This document shows, one piece after another, positions 7,364-15,401 of a DNA stretch of 49,781 nucleotides; positions within the stretch are counted from its first letter, which is position 1; the number at the start of each line of letters is the position of its first letter. The notes beneath the pieces are model-generated. The model was given only the letters and a program-made list of their open reading frames with translations, did no database searches and was not told the origin of the DNA. A program made the position numbers and the translations under genes. The DNA is taken from contig NZ_JXDL01000001.1 of assembly GCF_001590795.1 (NCBI RefSeq), positions 1,293,572-1,343,352 on the forward strand, given 5' to 3'. The stretch is from Bradyrhizobium sp. AT1. Lineage in GTDB: Bacteria > Pseudomonadota > Alphaproteobacteria > Rhizobiales > Xanthobacteraceae.

Positions 7364-8602
7364 CTACGCCGCCCGCAGCACCGGCGTCGGCGGCTGTGAC
7401 GGCCTTACAAGCGCGAAGGCCACCTGCACGATGCCGCCCGCCAAGCCCAGCGCCACGCCGATGCGCCAGGCCATGGTGTAGGAGCCGAGCGCGTCGTAGA
7501 GCACCCCGCCTCCGTAGGCACCGAGGAAGCTGCCGATCTGGTGGCTCATGAAGGCGAGGCCCTGGATCATCGCCTGCCAGCGCAGGCCGAACATCTCGAC
7601 GACGGCGCCTGCGACCAGCGGGCCGACGCCCATCCAGAGGAAGCCCATGATGGCGCCGAACAGCAGCGTCGAGAACGGCGTCGCCGGCAGCATGAAGTAC
7701 CAGGCGAGCGCGAGCGAACGCAGGATGTAGATGCTGCCCAGCAGCGCCAGCTTGTTCCAGCGCTGGCCGGCCCAGCCGAAGAACAGTGAGCCCAGCACGT
7801 TGAAGCCGCCGATCATGCCGAGCGTCTGCGCGCTGAGCATCGGGTCGAGGCCGCAGATCGCGAGGTACGATGGCAGATGCGTGGTGAGGAACACCAGCTG
7901 CATGCCGCAGACCAGATAGGCGCAGGTCATCACGACAAAGGACGCATTGCCGAACGCGGTCTTCGCCGCGGTCGCAGCGGTGGCATCGCCGATGTCGTCG
8001 GTAGACGGCTTCGGCAGCGGGACCTGGTCGACGCGTCCCGCGTACCACGCGGCCGGAATCATCAGCACCGACATGACGACGAAGCCATCGAGTCCGACGC
8101 GCCAGCCAAAACCCTCATTGAGCATCTGTCCGATCGGCGCCGACAGCAGCGCGCCCAGCGAGCCCGCGCCGGAGACGATGCCGAGCACGGTGGAACGCAC
8201 CGTTGCCGGCACCGCGCGCGCCGCAACCGACATGGCGATCGCAGCCGCAGTGCAAGCCATCGACGTCCCGATTAGCACGCCGGCGCCGATCATGATGGCG
8301 ACGAGTCCGTTCGCGGTCGCCATCAGCGCGAGCCCCGCGATGTACATCAGCGAGCCCACGATCATGATCGGGCGGAAGCCGTAGCGCACCGTCATCGCGC
8401 CGGCGAGCGGCTGCAGAAAGCCCCAGGCGAGGTTCTGCACCGCCAGCGCCAGCGTGAAGTCCGAGATCGAGATGTGAATGTCATGCGTCAGCGGCTGCAC
8501 GAAGATGCCGAGCGACTGCCGCAGCCCCATGCTCAGCGTCAGCATGATCGAGGCGCCGATCAGGATGGGCAATGTCGGACGCAGGACCTGCAGCAGGGGC
8601 AT
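7364..8602 (-). CDS. MFS transporter
   Basis: The product has 412 residues with about twelve hydrophobic helices and MFS landmarks. These include an early GLRQSLGIFVQPL, a loop RYGFRPIMIVGS between helices 2 and 3, a long polar central loop (VDQVPLPKPSTDDIGDATAA), and GQRWNKLALLGS at the matching place in the second half. The overall look is of the oxalate/formate-antiporter-like or YbfB-like branch, where substrates are organic acids or drugs. It diverges from a TetR regulator, and a perfect TetR-type palindrome lies 63 bases upstream of its start. It is therefore probably repressed by that regulator and induced by a ligand it exports or imports. The substrate is unknown. Confidence 0.9.
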   Translation of the reverse strand: MPLLQVLRPTLPILIGASIMLTLSMGLRQSLGIFVQPLTHDIHISISDFTLALAVQNLAWGFLQPLAGAMTVRYGFRPIMIVGSLMYIAGLALMATANGLVAIMIGAGVLIGTSMACTAAAIAMSVAARAVPATVRSTVLGIVSGAGSLGALLSAPIGQMLNEGFGWRVGLDGFVVMSVLMIPAAWYAGRVDQVPLPKPSTDDIGDATAATAAKTAFGNASFVVMTCAYLVCGMQLVFLTTHLPSYLAICGLDPMLSAQTLGMIGGFNVLGSLFFGWAGQRWNKLALLGSIYILRSLALAWYFMLPATPFSTLLFGAIMGFLWMGVGPLVAGAVVEMFGLRWQAMIQGLAFMSHQIGSFLGAYGGGVLYDALGSYTMAWRIGVALGLAGGIVQVAFALVRPSQPPTPVLRAA

Positions 8603-8653
8603 TTTTCTTCTCCCTTTTGGGCACGGCGCAATTGCCGTCGTCCGCTTTTGCCG

Positions 8654-8682
8654 TTGATTTTGGTTACACAGACCTGTGTACT
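8654..8682 (+). promoter_or_regulatory. Predicted promoter of the TetR gene
   Basis: TTGATT (8654-8659), a 17-base spacer and TGTACT (8677-8682) form a plausible sigma70 pair, each box with four or five consensus bases. The palindromic operator at 8665-8680 lies across its spacer and -10, the classic place for repression. Confidence 0.45.
8665..8680. promoter_or_regulatory. TetR-family operator palindrome
   Basis: TACACAG (8665-8671), AC, CTGTGTA (8674-8680) is a perfect 16-bp inverted repeat in the divergent gap between the MFS and TetR genes. Size, symmetry and location fit a TetR-dimer site that would control both genes. Confidence 0.75.
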
Positions 8683-8732
8683 TAGGCTATGTTGGACGCC
8701 TGCTGTCAAGCGAACAGGACCTTTTCTGCTGC

Positions 8733-9338
8733 ATGGCTCCCCCGCCCGCCCCACAGACGATGAAAGAGCGGATCCTTCAGACCGCCGACAAGCTGTTCTA
8801 TCTGCAGGGCATTCGCGCGATCGGCGTCGACACCATCGCGGCGGAGATCGGCATCTCCAAGCGCACGCTCTACAACCACTTCCCCTCCAAGGACGCGCTG
8901 ATCGCGGCCTATCTGGAACGACGCTTCGTGCACGCGTCCCCTTCCGACAAGCCGCCGGCCGAGCAGATCCTCGCCACCTTCGATTCGCTGGAGCGACGCT
9001 TTGCGGCGAAAGACTTTCGCGGCTGCCCGTTCGTGAACGCGGTCGCCGAGCTCGGGCCTGCCGACCGCGCCGTGAAGAAGATCGCAATCGCCTTCAAGGA
9101 AAGCCGCCGCCTCTGGTTTCGCGACCGCCTGAACGAACTCGGCGTCGCCGATGCCGAGGCGCTCGCGACGCAGCTGGTGCTGCTAGTCGACGGCTCGATC
9201 GCGCAGGACCTCGTGCGCGACGATCCGGCGATGGCAAGAGCAGCGAAGGACGCGGCGAAAGTGCTGTTGCGGAATGCGGGGGTGGATGTGGGGGATGAAG
9301 CAGCGAAGCCGGTGAAGAGCAAGCGCCCGCCCCAGTGA
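8733..9338 (+). CDS. TetR/AcrR family transcriptional regulator
   Basis: The product has 201 residues from the ATG at 8733, with TMKERILQTADKLFYLQGIR following. The helix-turn-helix is clear: GVDTIAAEIGISKRTLYNHF and PSKDALIAAYLERRF (about residues 30-65). The C-terminal ligand-binding part contains FRGCPFVNAVAELG, as in the YxaF/LmrA-like branch of TetR proteins. The frame is open for 19 more codons upstream, but that stretch runs into the palindromic operator, so the later ATG is preferred. It most likely represses itself and the divergent MFS transporter from the dyad at 8665-8680. Lys-rich residues end the protein. Confidence 0.92.
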   Translation: MAPPPAPQTMKERILQTADKLFYLQGIRAIGVDTIAAEIGISKRTLYNHFPSKDALIAAYLERRFVHASPSDKPPAEQILATFDSLERRFAAKDFRGCPFVNAVAELGPADRAVKKIAIAFKESRRLWFRDRLNELGVADAEALATQLVLLVDGSIAQDLVRDDPAMARAAKDAAKVLLRNAGVDVGDEAAKPVKSKRPPQ

Positions 9339-9359
9339 TTGCTGTCACCGCAATTTCGG

Positions 9360-9462
9360 TGTCATGCCCCGCGGAGGCGGGGCATCCAGTATTCCAAAGA
9401 CAGTGAGGTTCTAGCCGAGAAGCCGCGGCGTACTGGATTCCCCGCCTTCGCGGGGAATGACA
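9360..9462. repeat. Long inverted-repeat intergenic element, family B
   Basis: The ends TGTCATGCCCCGC... and ...GCGGGGAATGACA are inverted copies, each with its own inner GC hairpin (CCCCGC...GCGGGG). The inner parts CATCCAGTA and TACTGGATT also pair. The whole element is about 103 bases in a 295-base gap between the TetR and pleD genes. This kind of element is widespread between Bradyrhizobium genes. The rest of the gap (9463-9633) shows no gene. Confidence 0.8.
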
Positions 9463-9633
9463 GCGGAGCTTAGAGGACCGCGGCGATCCGACCAACATGC
9501 CCCTGTTTTGCCCGACAGGTCCAACGACGCGACCGCCAGCAAAACGCCTTTTTGCACCCGCCTAACCCATTGATCCGGCTCACGCCGGCTACTGTGCATG
9601 GGGTTGTTTTCGCAAAATTTGTGCGGGCAGCCG

Positions 9634-11007
9634 TCACGCCGCCTGCGACACCACGCGATTGCGCCCGTCGTGCTTGGCGCGGTACAGCGCGGTGTCGGCG
9701 CGCTTGAGGACGTCGGCGACCGCCTCGCCCTTCTGCTCCAGCGTGGTCAAGCCGATCGAGATCGTGACCTCGATGCGCTTGGCGCCCTTGTGGATCGCGA
9801 ACGGCTCGCCCGCGATCGAGCGGCGCAGGCGCTCGGCGACCATGCCGGCGACGTGGAGATCGGTCTCCGGCATCACGATGACGAATTCCTCGCCGCCGTA
9901 GCGGCAGGCGAGATCGATGCCGCGGATCGACTTGCGCACCCGCACCGCGAATTCGCGCAAGACGTCGTCGCCGGCGTCGTGGCCGTAATTGTCATTGATG
10001 GACTTGAAGAAGTCGATGTCCAGGATCATCAGCGCCAAGGGCTTGCCGCGGGTCGCGGCCTGCTCGGCGAGCGTTGCCAGATGGCTCTCCATGTAGCGGC
10101 GATTGTGCAGGCCGGTGAGCGCGTCGGTGATCGCCATTTCGATCGAGTTCTGCACGTTGTCGCGCAGATGATCGGTGTAGCGGCGGCGGCGAATCTGGGT
10201 GCGGGCGCGCGCCAGCAGTTCGATCTTGTCGATGGGGCGCAGCAAATAGTCGTTGACGCCGATCTCGAGGCCGCGGAGCAGCCGCGTCGAGTTCTCGGGG
10301 TCGGCGATCGCCAGGATCGGCACATGGCGCGTGCGCTCCAGCGAACGCGCCTGGCTGCACAGCCTGAGGCCGTCGAAATTGTTGAGGTCGAGCGAGACGA
10401 TGAGCAGGTCGTAATTGCCCTCGGCGGCGTGGAACAGCGCCTCCGTCGGGTTCGGCTCGACGTCGACGGTGTGCTCGGCGGCGAGGATCGTCGCCAGCCG
10501 CTCGTAGGAGGACTCGCGGTCGTCGACCAGCAGGACGCGGCCGCCCTTGCCGGTGTCGGAAACGGCGCTGCGCTCGGGCGCCTGCATGCCGATCTCGAGC
10601 GAGGTGATGGCGCGCATGCGCAGCTCGTCCGTCATCATCTTCAGCCGCGTCAGCGAGCGGACGCGCGCGATCAGCACGACGTCGGAGACGGGCTTGGTCA
10701 GGAAGTCGTCGGCGCCTGCCTCGAGGCCGCGGTTGCGGTCGGAGGGGCTGTCGAGCGCGGTGACCATGACGACAGGGATGTGGTGCGTGGCCGGATCGGT
10801 CTTGAGGCGGCGGCAGACTTCGAAGCCGTCCATGTCGGGCATCATGACGTCGAGCAGGATGATGTCGCATTCGGCGCGGGCGCAGATCGCCAGCGCCTCG
10901 GTGCCGTTCGAGGCGGTCATCACGTCGAAATATTCGGCGGACAGGCGGGCTTCGAGGAGTTTGACGTTGGCAGGAACGTCATCGACAACCAGGATACGCG
11001 CGGACAC
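9634..11007 (-). CDS. pleD: PleD-type diguanylate cyclase response regulator (REC-REC-GGDEF)
   Basis: The product has 457 residues. The first receiver (1-120) has the DD pair, phospho-acceptor Asp in DIILLDVMMPDMDG, and the KP of LTKPVSD. The second receiver (about 155-275) has lost the acceptor: LLIVSLDLNNFDG has Ser at the Asp position, as in the adaptor receiver of PleD. The output domain (about 290-455) has DIDFFKSIND, RYGGEEF and an inhibitory RGID (RxxD) I-site five residues before GGEEF. It makes cyclic di-GMP from two GTP when phosphorylated and dimerised, and it is product-inhibited. The gene follows divK by 14 bases, the arrangement seen in Caulobacter, where the pair controls the swarmer-to-stalked change. 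Confidence 0.95.
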   Translation of the reverse strand: MSARILVVDDVPANVKLLEARLSAEYFDVMTASNGTEALAICARAECDIILLDVMMPDMDGFEVCRRLKTDPATHHIPVVMVTALDSPSDRNRGLEAGADDFLTKPVSDVVLIARVRSLTRLKMMTDELRMRAITSLEIGMQAPERSAVSDTGKGGRVLLVDDRESSYERLATILAAEHTVDVEPNPTEALFHAAEGNYDLLIVSLDLNNFDGLRLCSQARSLERTRHVPILAIADPENSTRLLRGLEIGVNDYLLRPIDKIELLARARTQIRRRRYTDHLRDNVQNSIEMAITDALTGLHNRRYMESHLATLAEQAATRGKPLALMILDIDFFKSINDNYGHDAGDDVLREFAVRVRKSIRGIDLACRYGGEEFVIVMPETDLHVAGMVAERLRRSIAGEPFAIHKGAKRIEVTISIGLTTLEQKGEAVADVLKRADTALYRAKHDGRNRVVSQAA

Positions 11008-11021
11008 TGTGAACTCACTTC

Positions 11022-11387
11022 CTATCCGATAAAACGCCGGACCGTCTCAATGAATTTGCCGACCGAGATCGGCTTGGACAAATAGGCCTCGCAGCCGCCC
11101 TCGCGGATGCGCTCTTCGTCGCCCTTCATCGCGAACGCGGTGACCGCGACGACGGGAATGGAACGCAGCTCCGGATCGTCCTTGATCCAGCGCGTCACCT
11201 CCAGGCCCGAGACCTGCGGCAATTGGATGTCCATCAGCACCAGGTCCGGCCGCATCTTGCGCACCAGATCGAGCGCTTCGTAGCCGTTGCTGGTGCCGGA
11301 GGTCTGATAGCCGTGCGCCTCCAACAGGTCGCGGAAGAGCTTCATGTTGAGCTCGTTGTCTTCCACGATCAGGACGGTCTTAGCCAT
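11022..11387 (-). CDS. divK: Single-domain response regulator DivK
   Basis: The 121-residue protein is a lone receiver domain beginning [20 protein letters not shown]. Acidic residues are in VEDNE, the phospho-acceptor Asp is in [15 protein letters not shown], Thr is in [16 protein letters not shown], and Lys is in [11 protein letters not shown]. This is the DivK signature. DivK is phosphorylated by the PleC/DivJ kinases. It acts through DivL and CckA on the master regulator CtrA and also stimulates DivJ and PleC. It is the first gene of a pair with pleD. The 191-base gap upstream (11388-11578) contains a short GGTCC-GAC-GGACC dyad at 11403-11415 but no recognisable TTAA-N7-TTAA CtrA site. 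Confidence 0.95.
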   Translation of the reverse strand: MAKTVLIVEDNELNMKLFRDLLEAHGYQTSGTSNGYEALDLVRKMRPDLVLMDIQLPQVSGLEVTRWIKDDPELRSIPVVAVTAFAMKGDEERIREGGCEAYLSKPISVGKFIETVRRFIG

Positions 11388-11578
11388 CCCGCCCTCCTGA
11401 TGGGTCCGACGGACCGGTACATGTGACGCCTCAGACGCCGCTTTCCGGCGTTTCGAAAACTGGATTCAAACTAGCCTCAGATTCGCTTGAGTTTCGTTAA
11501 ACCCGAGGGTCGACTTTCTGCGATGTGGTTTCCAGTTGCTTGCCCCGGGATCGCAAGACTCACGGCGGAGACTCGGGC

Positions 11579-11938
11579 ATGATGCAAAGTAGACACCGAA
11601 AGTTAACGGAAAGGCAAACCGCCCCCTTGAAAAAGCCTGTTCACAACCCCCGCGAAGTCGCTGAAATCGTTGCGATTCAGGCGCTGTCCTTCGTCGCGAG
11701 CGAGCCCGAGCGGCTGGGCCTGTTCCTGGCCGAGACAGGGGTGGGTCCGGAGACCCTGCGCAATGCCGCCGCGGACCCCAATTTCCTGCTCAGCGTGCTC
11801 GATTTCGTGCTGCGCGATGACGCCACTGTGAACGCCTTTGCCGGCTCCGCGGAATTGCACCCGACCAACGTCGCCGCAGCGCGGCAGGTCCTGGGCGATG
11901 CGCTCGGCGACCCCTCCTGGGAGCGCGACGTGCCGTGA
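11579..11938 (+). CDS. DUF3572 family protein
   Basis: The product has 119 residues. The ATG at 11579 was chosen because GGAG (11567-11570) lies 8 bases upstream; another ATG follows immediately. The core EVAEIVAIQALSFVASEPER and the later GVGPETLRNAAADPNFLLSV match what I remember of DUF3572, a small all-helical alphaproteobacterial family of unknown function. The first roughly 25 residues are basic. The stop codon overlaps the dinB start by four bases (GTGA), so the two proteins are probably translationally coupled. This links DUF3572 to translesion synthesis by context only. Confidence 0.82.
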   Translation: MMQSRHRKLTERQTAPLKKPVHNPREVAEIVAIQALSFVASEPERLGLFLAETGVGPETLRNAAADPNFLLSVLDFVLRDDATVNAFAGSAELHPTNVAAARQVLGDALGDPSWERDVP

Positions 11939-13224
11939 CCAGTCCCGACCCGGCCGGGCCCCGCTGCTTCTGCCGGGATTGTTCGGCCGATCTTGACATG
12001 GGAGCGCGGCGCTGTTCGGCCTGCGGTTCCCCTCGCCTCGTCCGCCACCGGGCGCTCGCGAGCCTGACCATCGCTCATATCGACTGCGACGCCTTCTATG
12101 CGACGGTCGAGAAGCGCGACAACCCTGACATCGCCGACAAGCCCGTCATCATCGGCGGCGGCAAGCGCGGCGTGGTGTCGGCCGCCTGCTACATCGCCCG
12201 CACCTACGGCGTGCGCTCGGCGATGCCGATGTTCAAGGCGCTGGACGCCTGCCCGCATGCGATCGTGATCCCGCCCGACATGGCGAAATATGTTCGCGTC
12301 GGCCGCGAGGTGCGCCAGGCCATGCAGGCCCTGACGCCGCTGGTCGAGCCGCTCTCGATCGACGAGGCCTTCCTCGACCTCTCCGGCACCGAGCGCGTGC
12401 ACGGCATGATCCCCGCAAAAGTGCTGGCGCGCTTTGCCCGCGATGTCGAGCGCGATATCGGCATCTCCGTCTCGGTCGGCCTGTCCCGCAACAAGTTTCT
12501 GGCCAAGATCGCCTCCGACCTCGACAAGCCGCGCGGCTTTGCCACGCTCGATCAGGAGGAAGCGCGGGTGATGCTGGCGGACAAGCCGGTCGGCTTCATC
12601 TTCGGTGTCGGCCCCGCCACGCAGGAGCGTCTCGTGCAGCGCGGCTTCCGCGTCATCGCCGACCTGCAGAAGGCCGATGAGATCGAGATGATGCGGCAGT
12701 TTCCGAGCGACGGCCGCAGGCTGTGGCGGCTCGCGCGCGGCATCGACGACCGCCGTGTCGAGCCTGACCGGGGCGCCAAGACGATTTCCAGCGAAACCAC
12801 CTTCGAGACCGACATCCGCGATTTCGCGACGCTGGAGAAGATTTTGTGGCGGCTGTGCGAGAAGACCTCGTCGCGGCTCAAGAGCAGCGAGCTCGCTGGC
12901 TCGACCGTGACGCTGAAGCTGAAGACCGCCGATTTCCGCCAACGCACGCGCTCGCAGTCGATCGCCGCGCCGACCCAGCTCGCCGCGAAGATCTTTGCGA
13001 TTTGCCGCGAGATGTTGGCGAAAGAGATCGACGGCACCGCGTTCCGCCTGATGGGCGCCGGCGTCAGCGCGCTACGCGACGGTTCGGTCTCCGACGACAC
13101 CGACATGCTCGACCGCCGCGCCGCCCATGCCGAGCGCGCGGTGGACATCCTGCGCAAGAAGTTCGGCAGCGCCGCGGTGATCCGCGGGATCGCCTATGAG
13201 GGCCCGGAGAAGGCGCAGGAGTGA
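11935..13224 (+). CDS. dinB: DNA polymerase IV with N-terminal zinc ribbon
   Basis: This Y-family polymerase has 429 residues. Catalytic motifs are AHIDCDAFYATVEKRDNP, a PVIIGGGKRGVVSAACYIAR finger segment and LSIDEAFLDLSGT, which supply the metal-binding Asp and Asp-Glu. The helix-hairpin-helix segment (about 220-260) and little-finger domain follow. An extra N-terminal module of about 45 residues carries CRDC and CSAC pairs (Cys13/16 and Cys27/30), a putative C4 zinc ribbon absent from E. coli DinB (351 residues). It starts with GTG inside the DUF3572 stop codon. Translesion synthesis at stalled forks is the expected role. I see no clear SOS box nearby. The C-terminus lacks an obvious QLxLF beta-clamp motif. 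Confidence 0.93.
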   Translation: MTSPDPAGPRCFCRDCSADLDMGARRCSACGSPRLVRHRALASLTIAHIDCDAFYATVEKRDNPDIADKPVIIGGGKRGVVSAACYIARTYGVRSAMPMFKALDACPHAIVIPPDMAKYVRVGREVRQAMQALTPLVEPLSIDEAFLDLSGTERVHGMIPAKVLARFARDVERDIGISVSVGLSRNKFLAKIASDLDKPRGFATLDQEEARVMLADKPVGFIFGVGPATQERLVQRGFRVIADLQKADEIEMMRQFPSDGRRLWRLARGIDDRRVEPDRGAKTISSETTFETDIRDFATLEKILWRLCEKTSSRLKSSELAGSTVTLKLKTADFRQRTRSQSIAAPTQLAAKIFAICREMLAKEIDGTAFRLMGAGVSALRDGSVSDDTDMLDRRAAHAERAVDILRKKFGSAAVIRGIAYEGPEKAQE

Positions 13225-13230
13225 GCGGCC

Positions 13231-13632
13231 TCAATCCGCGACCGCGATCGCCTCGATCTCGATCAGCCATTCCGGCGCGGCGAGCGCGGTGACGCCCAGG
13301 AGCGTGGACGCCGGCGGCTCCATGCCCTCGAAGAAGGCCGAGCGGGCCTTGCCGATGATCGGGCGCAGCTCCGGCTTGTAGTTCACGACGAAGGTCGTGA
13401 TCTTGACGATGTTGGAATAGCTCGCCCCCGCCGCTTTCAACGCGTGGCCGAGATTCTGCATCACCTGCGTGGTCTGCGCGGCGATATCGCCCTCGCCGAC
13501 GATCCGCCCCTCCTCGTCCACCGACACTTGGCCGGAGATGTAGATGGTGCGCGCGCCGGTCGCCGTGACGACGTGGGAATAAGCGGGATTGTGATGCAGG
13601 CCGCTGGGGCGGAGATGATCGAGCTTGGGCAT
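13231..13632 (-). CDS. RidA family protein
   Basis: The product has 133 residues from the ATG at 13632, which has GGGAGG about 9 bases upstream; the frame is open further but lacks support. The text HVVTATGARTIYISGQVSVD, ALKAAGASYSNIVKITTFVV and ASTLLGVTALAAPEWLIEIE follows the RidA/YjgF fold. RidA proteins hydrolyse reactive 2-aminoacrylate and related imines. The canonical catalytic Arg lies in the segment before the last strand (R-x-x-x-E/G...). Here the text reads EPPASTLLGV, without an Arg where RidA has PARS or PART. It may therefore belong to a Rid subfamily without deaminase activity. It converges on dinB with 6 bases between the stops. Confidence 0.88.
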   Translation of the reverse strand: MPKLDHLRPSGLHHNPAYSHVVTATGARTIYISGQVSVDEEGRIVGEGDIAAQTTQVMQNLGHALKAAGASYSNIVKITTFVVNYKPELRPIIGKARSAFFEGMEPPASTLLGVTALAAPEWLIEIEAIAVAD

Positions 13633-13698
13633 GGGTGCTTGCCTCCCTAGGGTTTTTGTTGGGAGAGCGTAGCTGGGGAGTGTGACGAGAGCTAGTCC

Positions 13699-13816
13699 CG
13701 TCAGTGCGAGGAGCTCAGCGACAAAATTGCGTAGCAATTTTGCGCAGATGCGACGAAGCAATCCAGAATCTTTCCGCGGAGAGATTCCGGATCGCTTCGC
13801 TACGCCCGCAATGACG
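13699..13816. repeat. Intergenic palindromic element, family C
   Basis: The ends CGTCAGTGCG and CGCAATGACG form an imperfect inverted repeat. Inside is a perfect 9-bp hairpin CAAAATTGC-GTA-GCAATTTTG (13722-13742), then GAAGCAATCCAGA. A second copy of this family is at 18163-18249. It fills most of the gap between the RidA and EipB genes. Confidence 0.75.
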
Positions 13817-13835
13817 GAGGAGAGACCCTAGCCCC

Positions 13836-14681
13836 TCAATTACAGGGCTTGCTGTCCTTGACGTCGAACTTGCCCATTGCGCCGGAAATGACGAAGTCGT
13901 TGTAATCCAGCACGAGCTGGCGCGAGACGCCGTTCTCGTAGAGCTCGAACGCCATCGCATAGACCGGCGTCTGCTCGCCTTCCTTCTGCTGAGCCTCGCG
14001 GTCGAAATAGCTGACGGTGACCGGCCAGCGCTTCAGCGACTTCATGTGTTCGTCCGCGGTTGACGGATCCGGCGAGGCGGCGCGGTCGGCGGGGATCGGC
14101 TGGCCGATCACGGTCAGCGTGTTGTAGACCTTCTGGCCGTCGTCGGAGCCGTCATAGACGGAGAGCTCGAGCAGCGATTTGCCGTCCTTGGCGGCGGCGA
14201 TGATGCGCTGGATCTGCTCGGTCGGGAACACGATCTTGCCGTCGAGGGTAAAGCTCTTCGGCGCCGGCAGCTTCAGCTTGACGTTGATGTGGTCGCCGTC
14301 GCGCTCGGCCGAGCCGTCGACCCGGCCGGCGTCCGCCTCGTTCATCCGCGTCTCGATCTTGAAGCGATAGCTCTTGCCTGTGGCGTCCTCCCAGGAATTG
14401 GAACGGAGGTCGCTCAGCGTGACCTTGCCCTCGCCGCTGTCGAGCTCGGAGACCTGGCGGAATTCGGAGGTGTAGCCCTCGCAGGAGCTTCCGGTGAAAT
14501 TGTAGAGGATGCGGCCGCGTGCGCTGTTGACCGAATTGGAGCGCGATTTCACCAGGCTGAGGTCATAGAGGGCCTGATGCGCCAGGAACGGACCGTTGGC
14601 GGCCTGCGCGCGGTCGCCAAGGCCGAAACTGGCCGCCGCGAGCGCCATCACACCGAGCGAAGTCCGGAAAAGGTGCACCAT
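13836..14681 (-). CDS. eipB: EipB-type periplasmic cell-envelope protein (DUF1849)
   Basis: The product has 281 residues from the ATG at 14681: MVHLFRTSLGVMALAAASFG, ending in RAQA, is a clear signal peptide. The mature part begins LAHQALYDLSL and includes GRILYNFTGSSCEGYTSEFR. It ends DSKPCN, so two cysteines can form the disulfide known to stabilise EipB of Brucella. EipB is a spiral beta-barrel periplasmic protein needed for envelope integrity and linked to TPR proteins (TtpA). The family is restricted to Alphaproteobacteria. It diverges from the RidA-GDPD pair across a 246-base gap (14682-14927) that shows no gene. Confidence 0.85.
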   Translation of the reverse strand: MVHLFRTSLGVMALAAASFGLGDRAQAANGPFLAHQALYDLSLVKSRSNSVNSARGRILYNFTGSSCEGYTSEFRQVSELDSGEGKVTLSDLRSNSWEDATGKSYRFKIETRMNEADAGRVDGSAERDGDHINVKLKLPAPKSFTLDGKIVFPTEQIQRIIAAAKDGKSLLELSVYDGSDDGQKVYNTLTVIGQPIPADRAASPDPSTADEHMKSLKRWPVTVSYFDREAQQKEGEQTPVYAMAFELYENGVSRQLVLDYNDFVISGAMGKFDVKDSKPCN

Positions 14682-14927
14682 GTCTAGTCCTTGGGGACGC
14701 GTCCTTGGGAAGCGCAGATTCGACATTTTAATGACCGTTCCATTGCGTCGCAACTGAGGCCGTTTCACGTAAAGTTGCGGCCCTGCCGTTGAACCTGCCG
14801 CCTCGCCGCGGGCCAAAGCATCTTCTTGCGGGTTGCTTGCATGTGGCGGCCCGATGGGCGAAACAGGGCGCGCCCGGCCGCCTTGCGGACGCGCCGGGGC
14901 GAATGATTTTGGACAACGAGGTCGGAC

Positions 14928-15395
14928 ATGGCGGGCACGGTCGAGCAGAAGCTGGCGGAACAGGGCATCAAGCTGCACGAGGCGCCCACCCCGGTCGCCA
15001 ATTACGTCCCGTTCGTGCGCACCGGCAATCTGCTGTTCGTCTCCGGCCAGGTCTGTTTCGATCCCGCCGGCAAGCTGATCGCCAAGGGCAAGCTGGGTGC
15101 CGGCGTCTCGATCGAGGACGGCGCGGCGGCGGCGCGCGGCTGCGCGGTGAACCTGCTGGCCCAGGTCAAGGCGGCGCTCGGCGATCTCGACAAGGTAGTA
15201 CGCGTGGTGCGCCTCGGCGGCTTCATCAATTCGGCGCCGGACTTCCTGGACGGGCCGAAGGTGCTCAACGGCGCCTCCGACCTGATGGTCGCGGCTTTCG
15301 GTGACAAGGGCCGCCATGCCCGCACCACCGTCGGCGTCGCCTCGCTGCCCGCCGATGCGGCGGTCGAGGTCGATGGCGTGTTCGAGGTCGCCTGA
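14928..15395 (+). CDS. RidA family protein
   Basis: The product has 155 residues, beginning MAGTVEQKLAEQGIKLHEAP. GNLLFVSGQVCFDPAGK, DKVVRVVRLGGFINSAPDF and KGRHARTTVGVASLPADAAV show the longer YjgF/YabJ-like branch. The HARTTVGV segment supplies the Arg typical of active Rid enzymes, unlike the second family member at 13231-13632. A GAGG site precedes the ATG. The gene is followed after 6 bases by a glycerophosphodiesterase and is surely co-transcribed with it. The likely role is removal of reactive enamine or imine intermediates; the partner enzyme is not visible. Confidence 0.9.
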   Translation: MAGTVEQKLAEQGIKLHEAPTPVANYVPFVRTGNLLFVSGQVCFDPAGKLIAKGKLGAGVSIEDGAAAARGCAVNLLAQVKAALGDLDKVVRVVRLGGFINSAPDFLDGPKVLNGASDLMVAAFGDKGRHARTTVGVASLPADAAVEVDGVFEVA

Positions 15396-15401
15396 CGGAA
15401 A

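Noticed and set aside
9598..11085. 495-codon open frame on the plus strand opposite pleD
   Set aside because: It is the complement of pleD and its flanks; high-GC genes create long antisense frames. It has no ribosome site, and its Arg/Asp/Val-rich product matches no family.
11677..12942. 421-codon minus-strand frame opposite dinB
   Set aside because: It is an antisense shadow of dinB, which carries all Y-family polymerase motifs.
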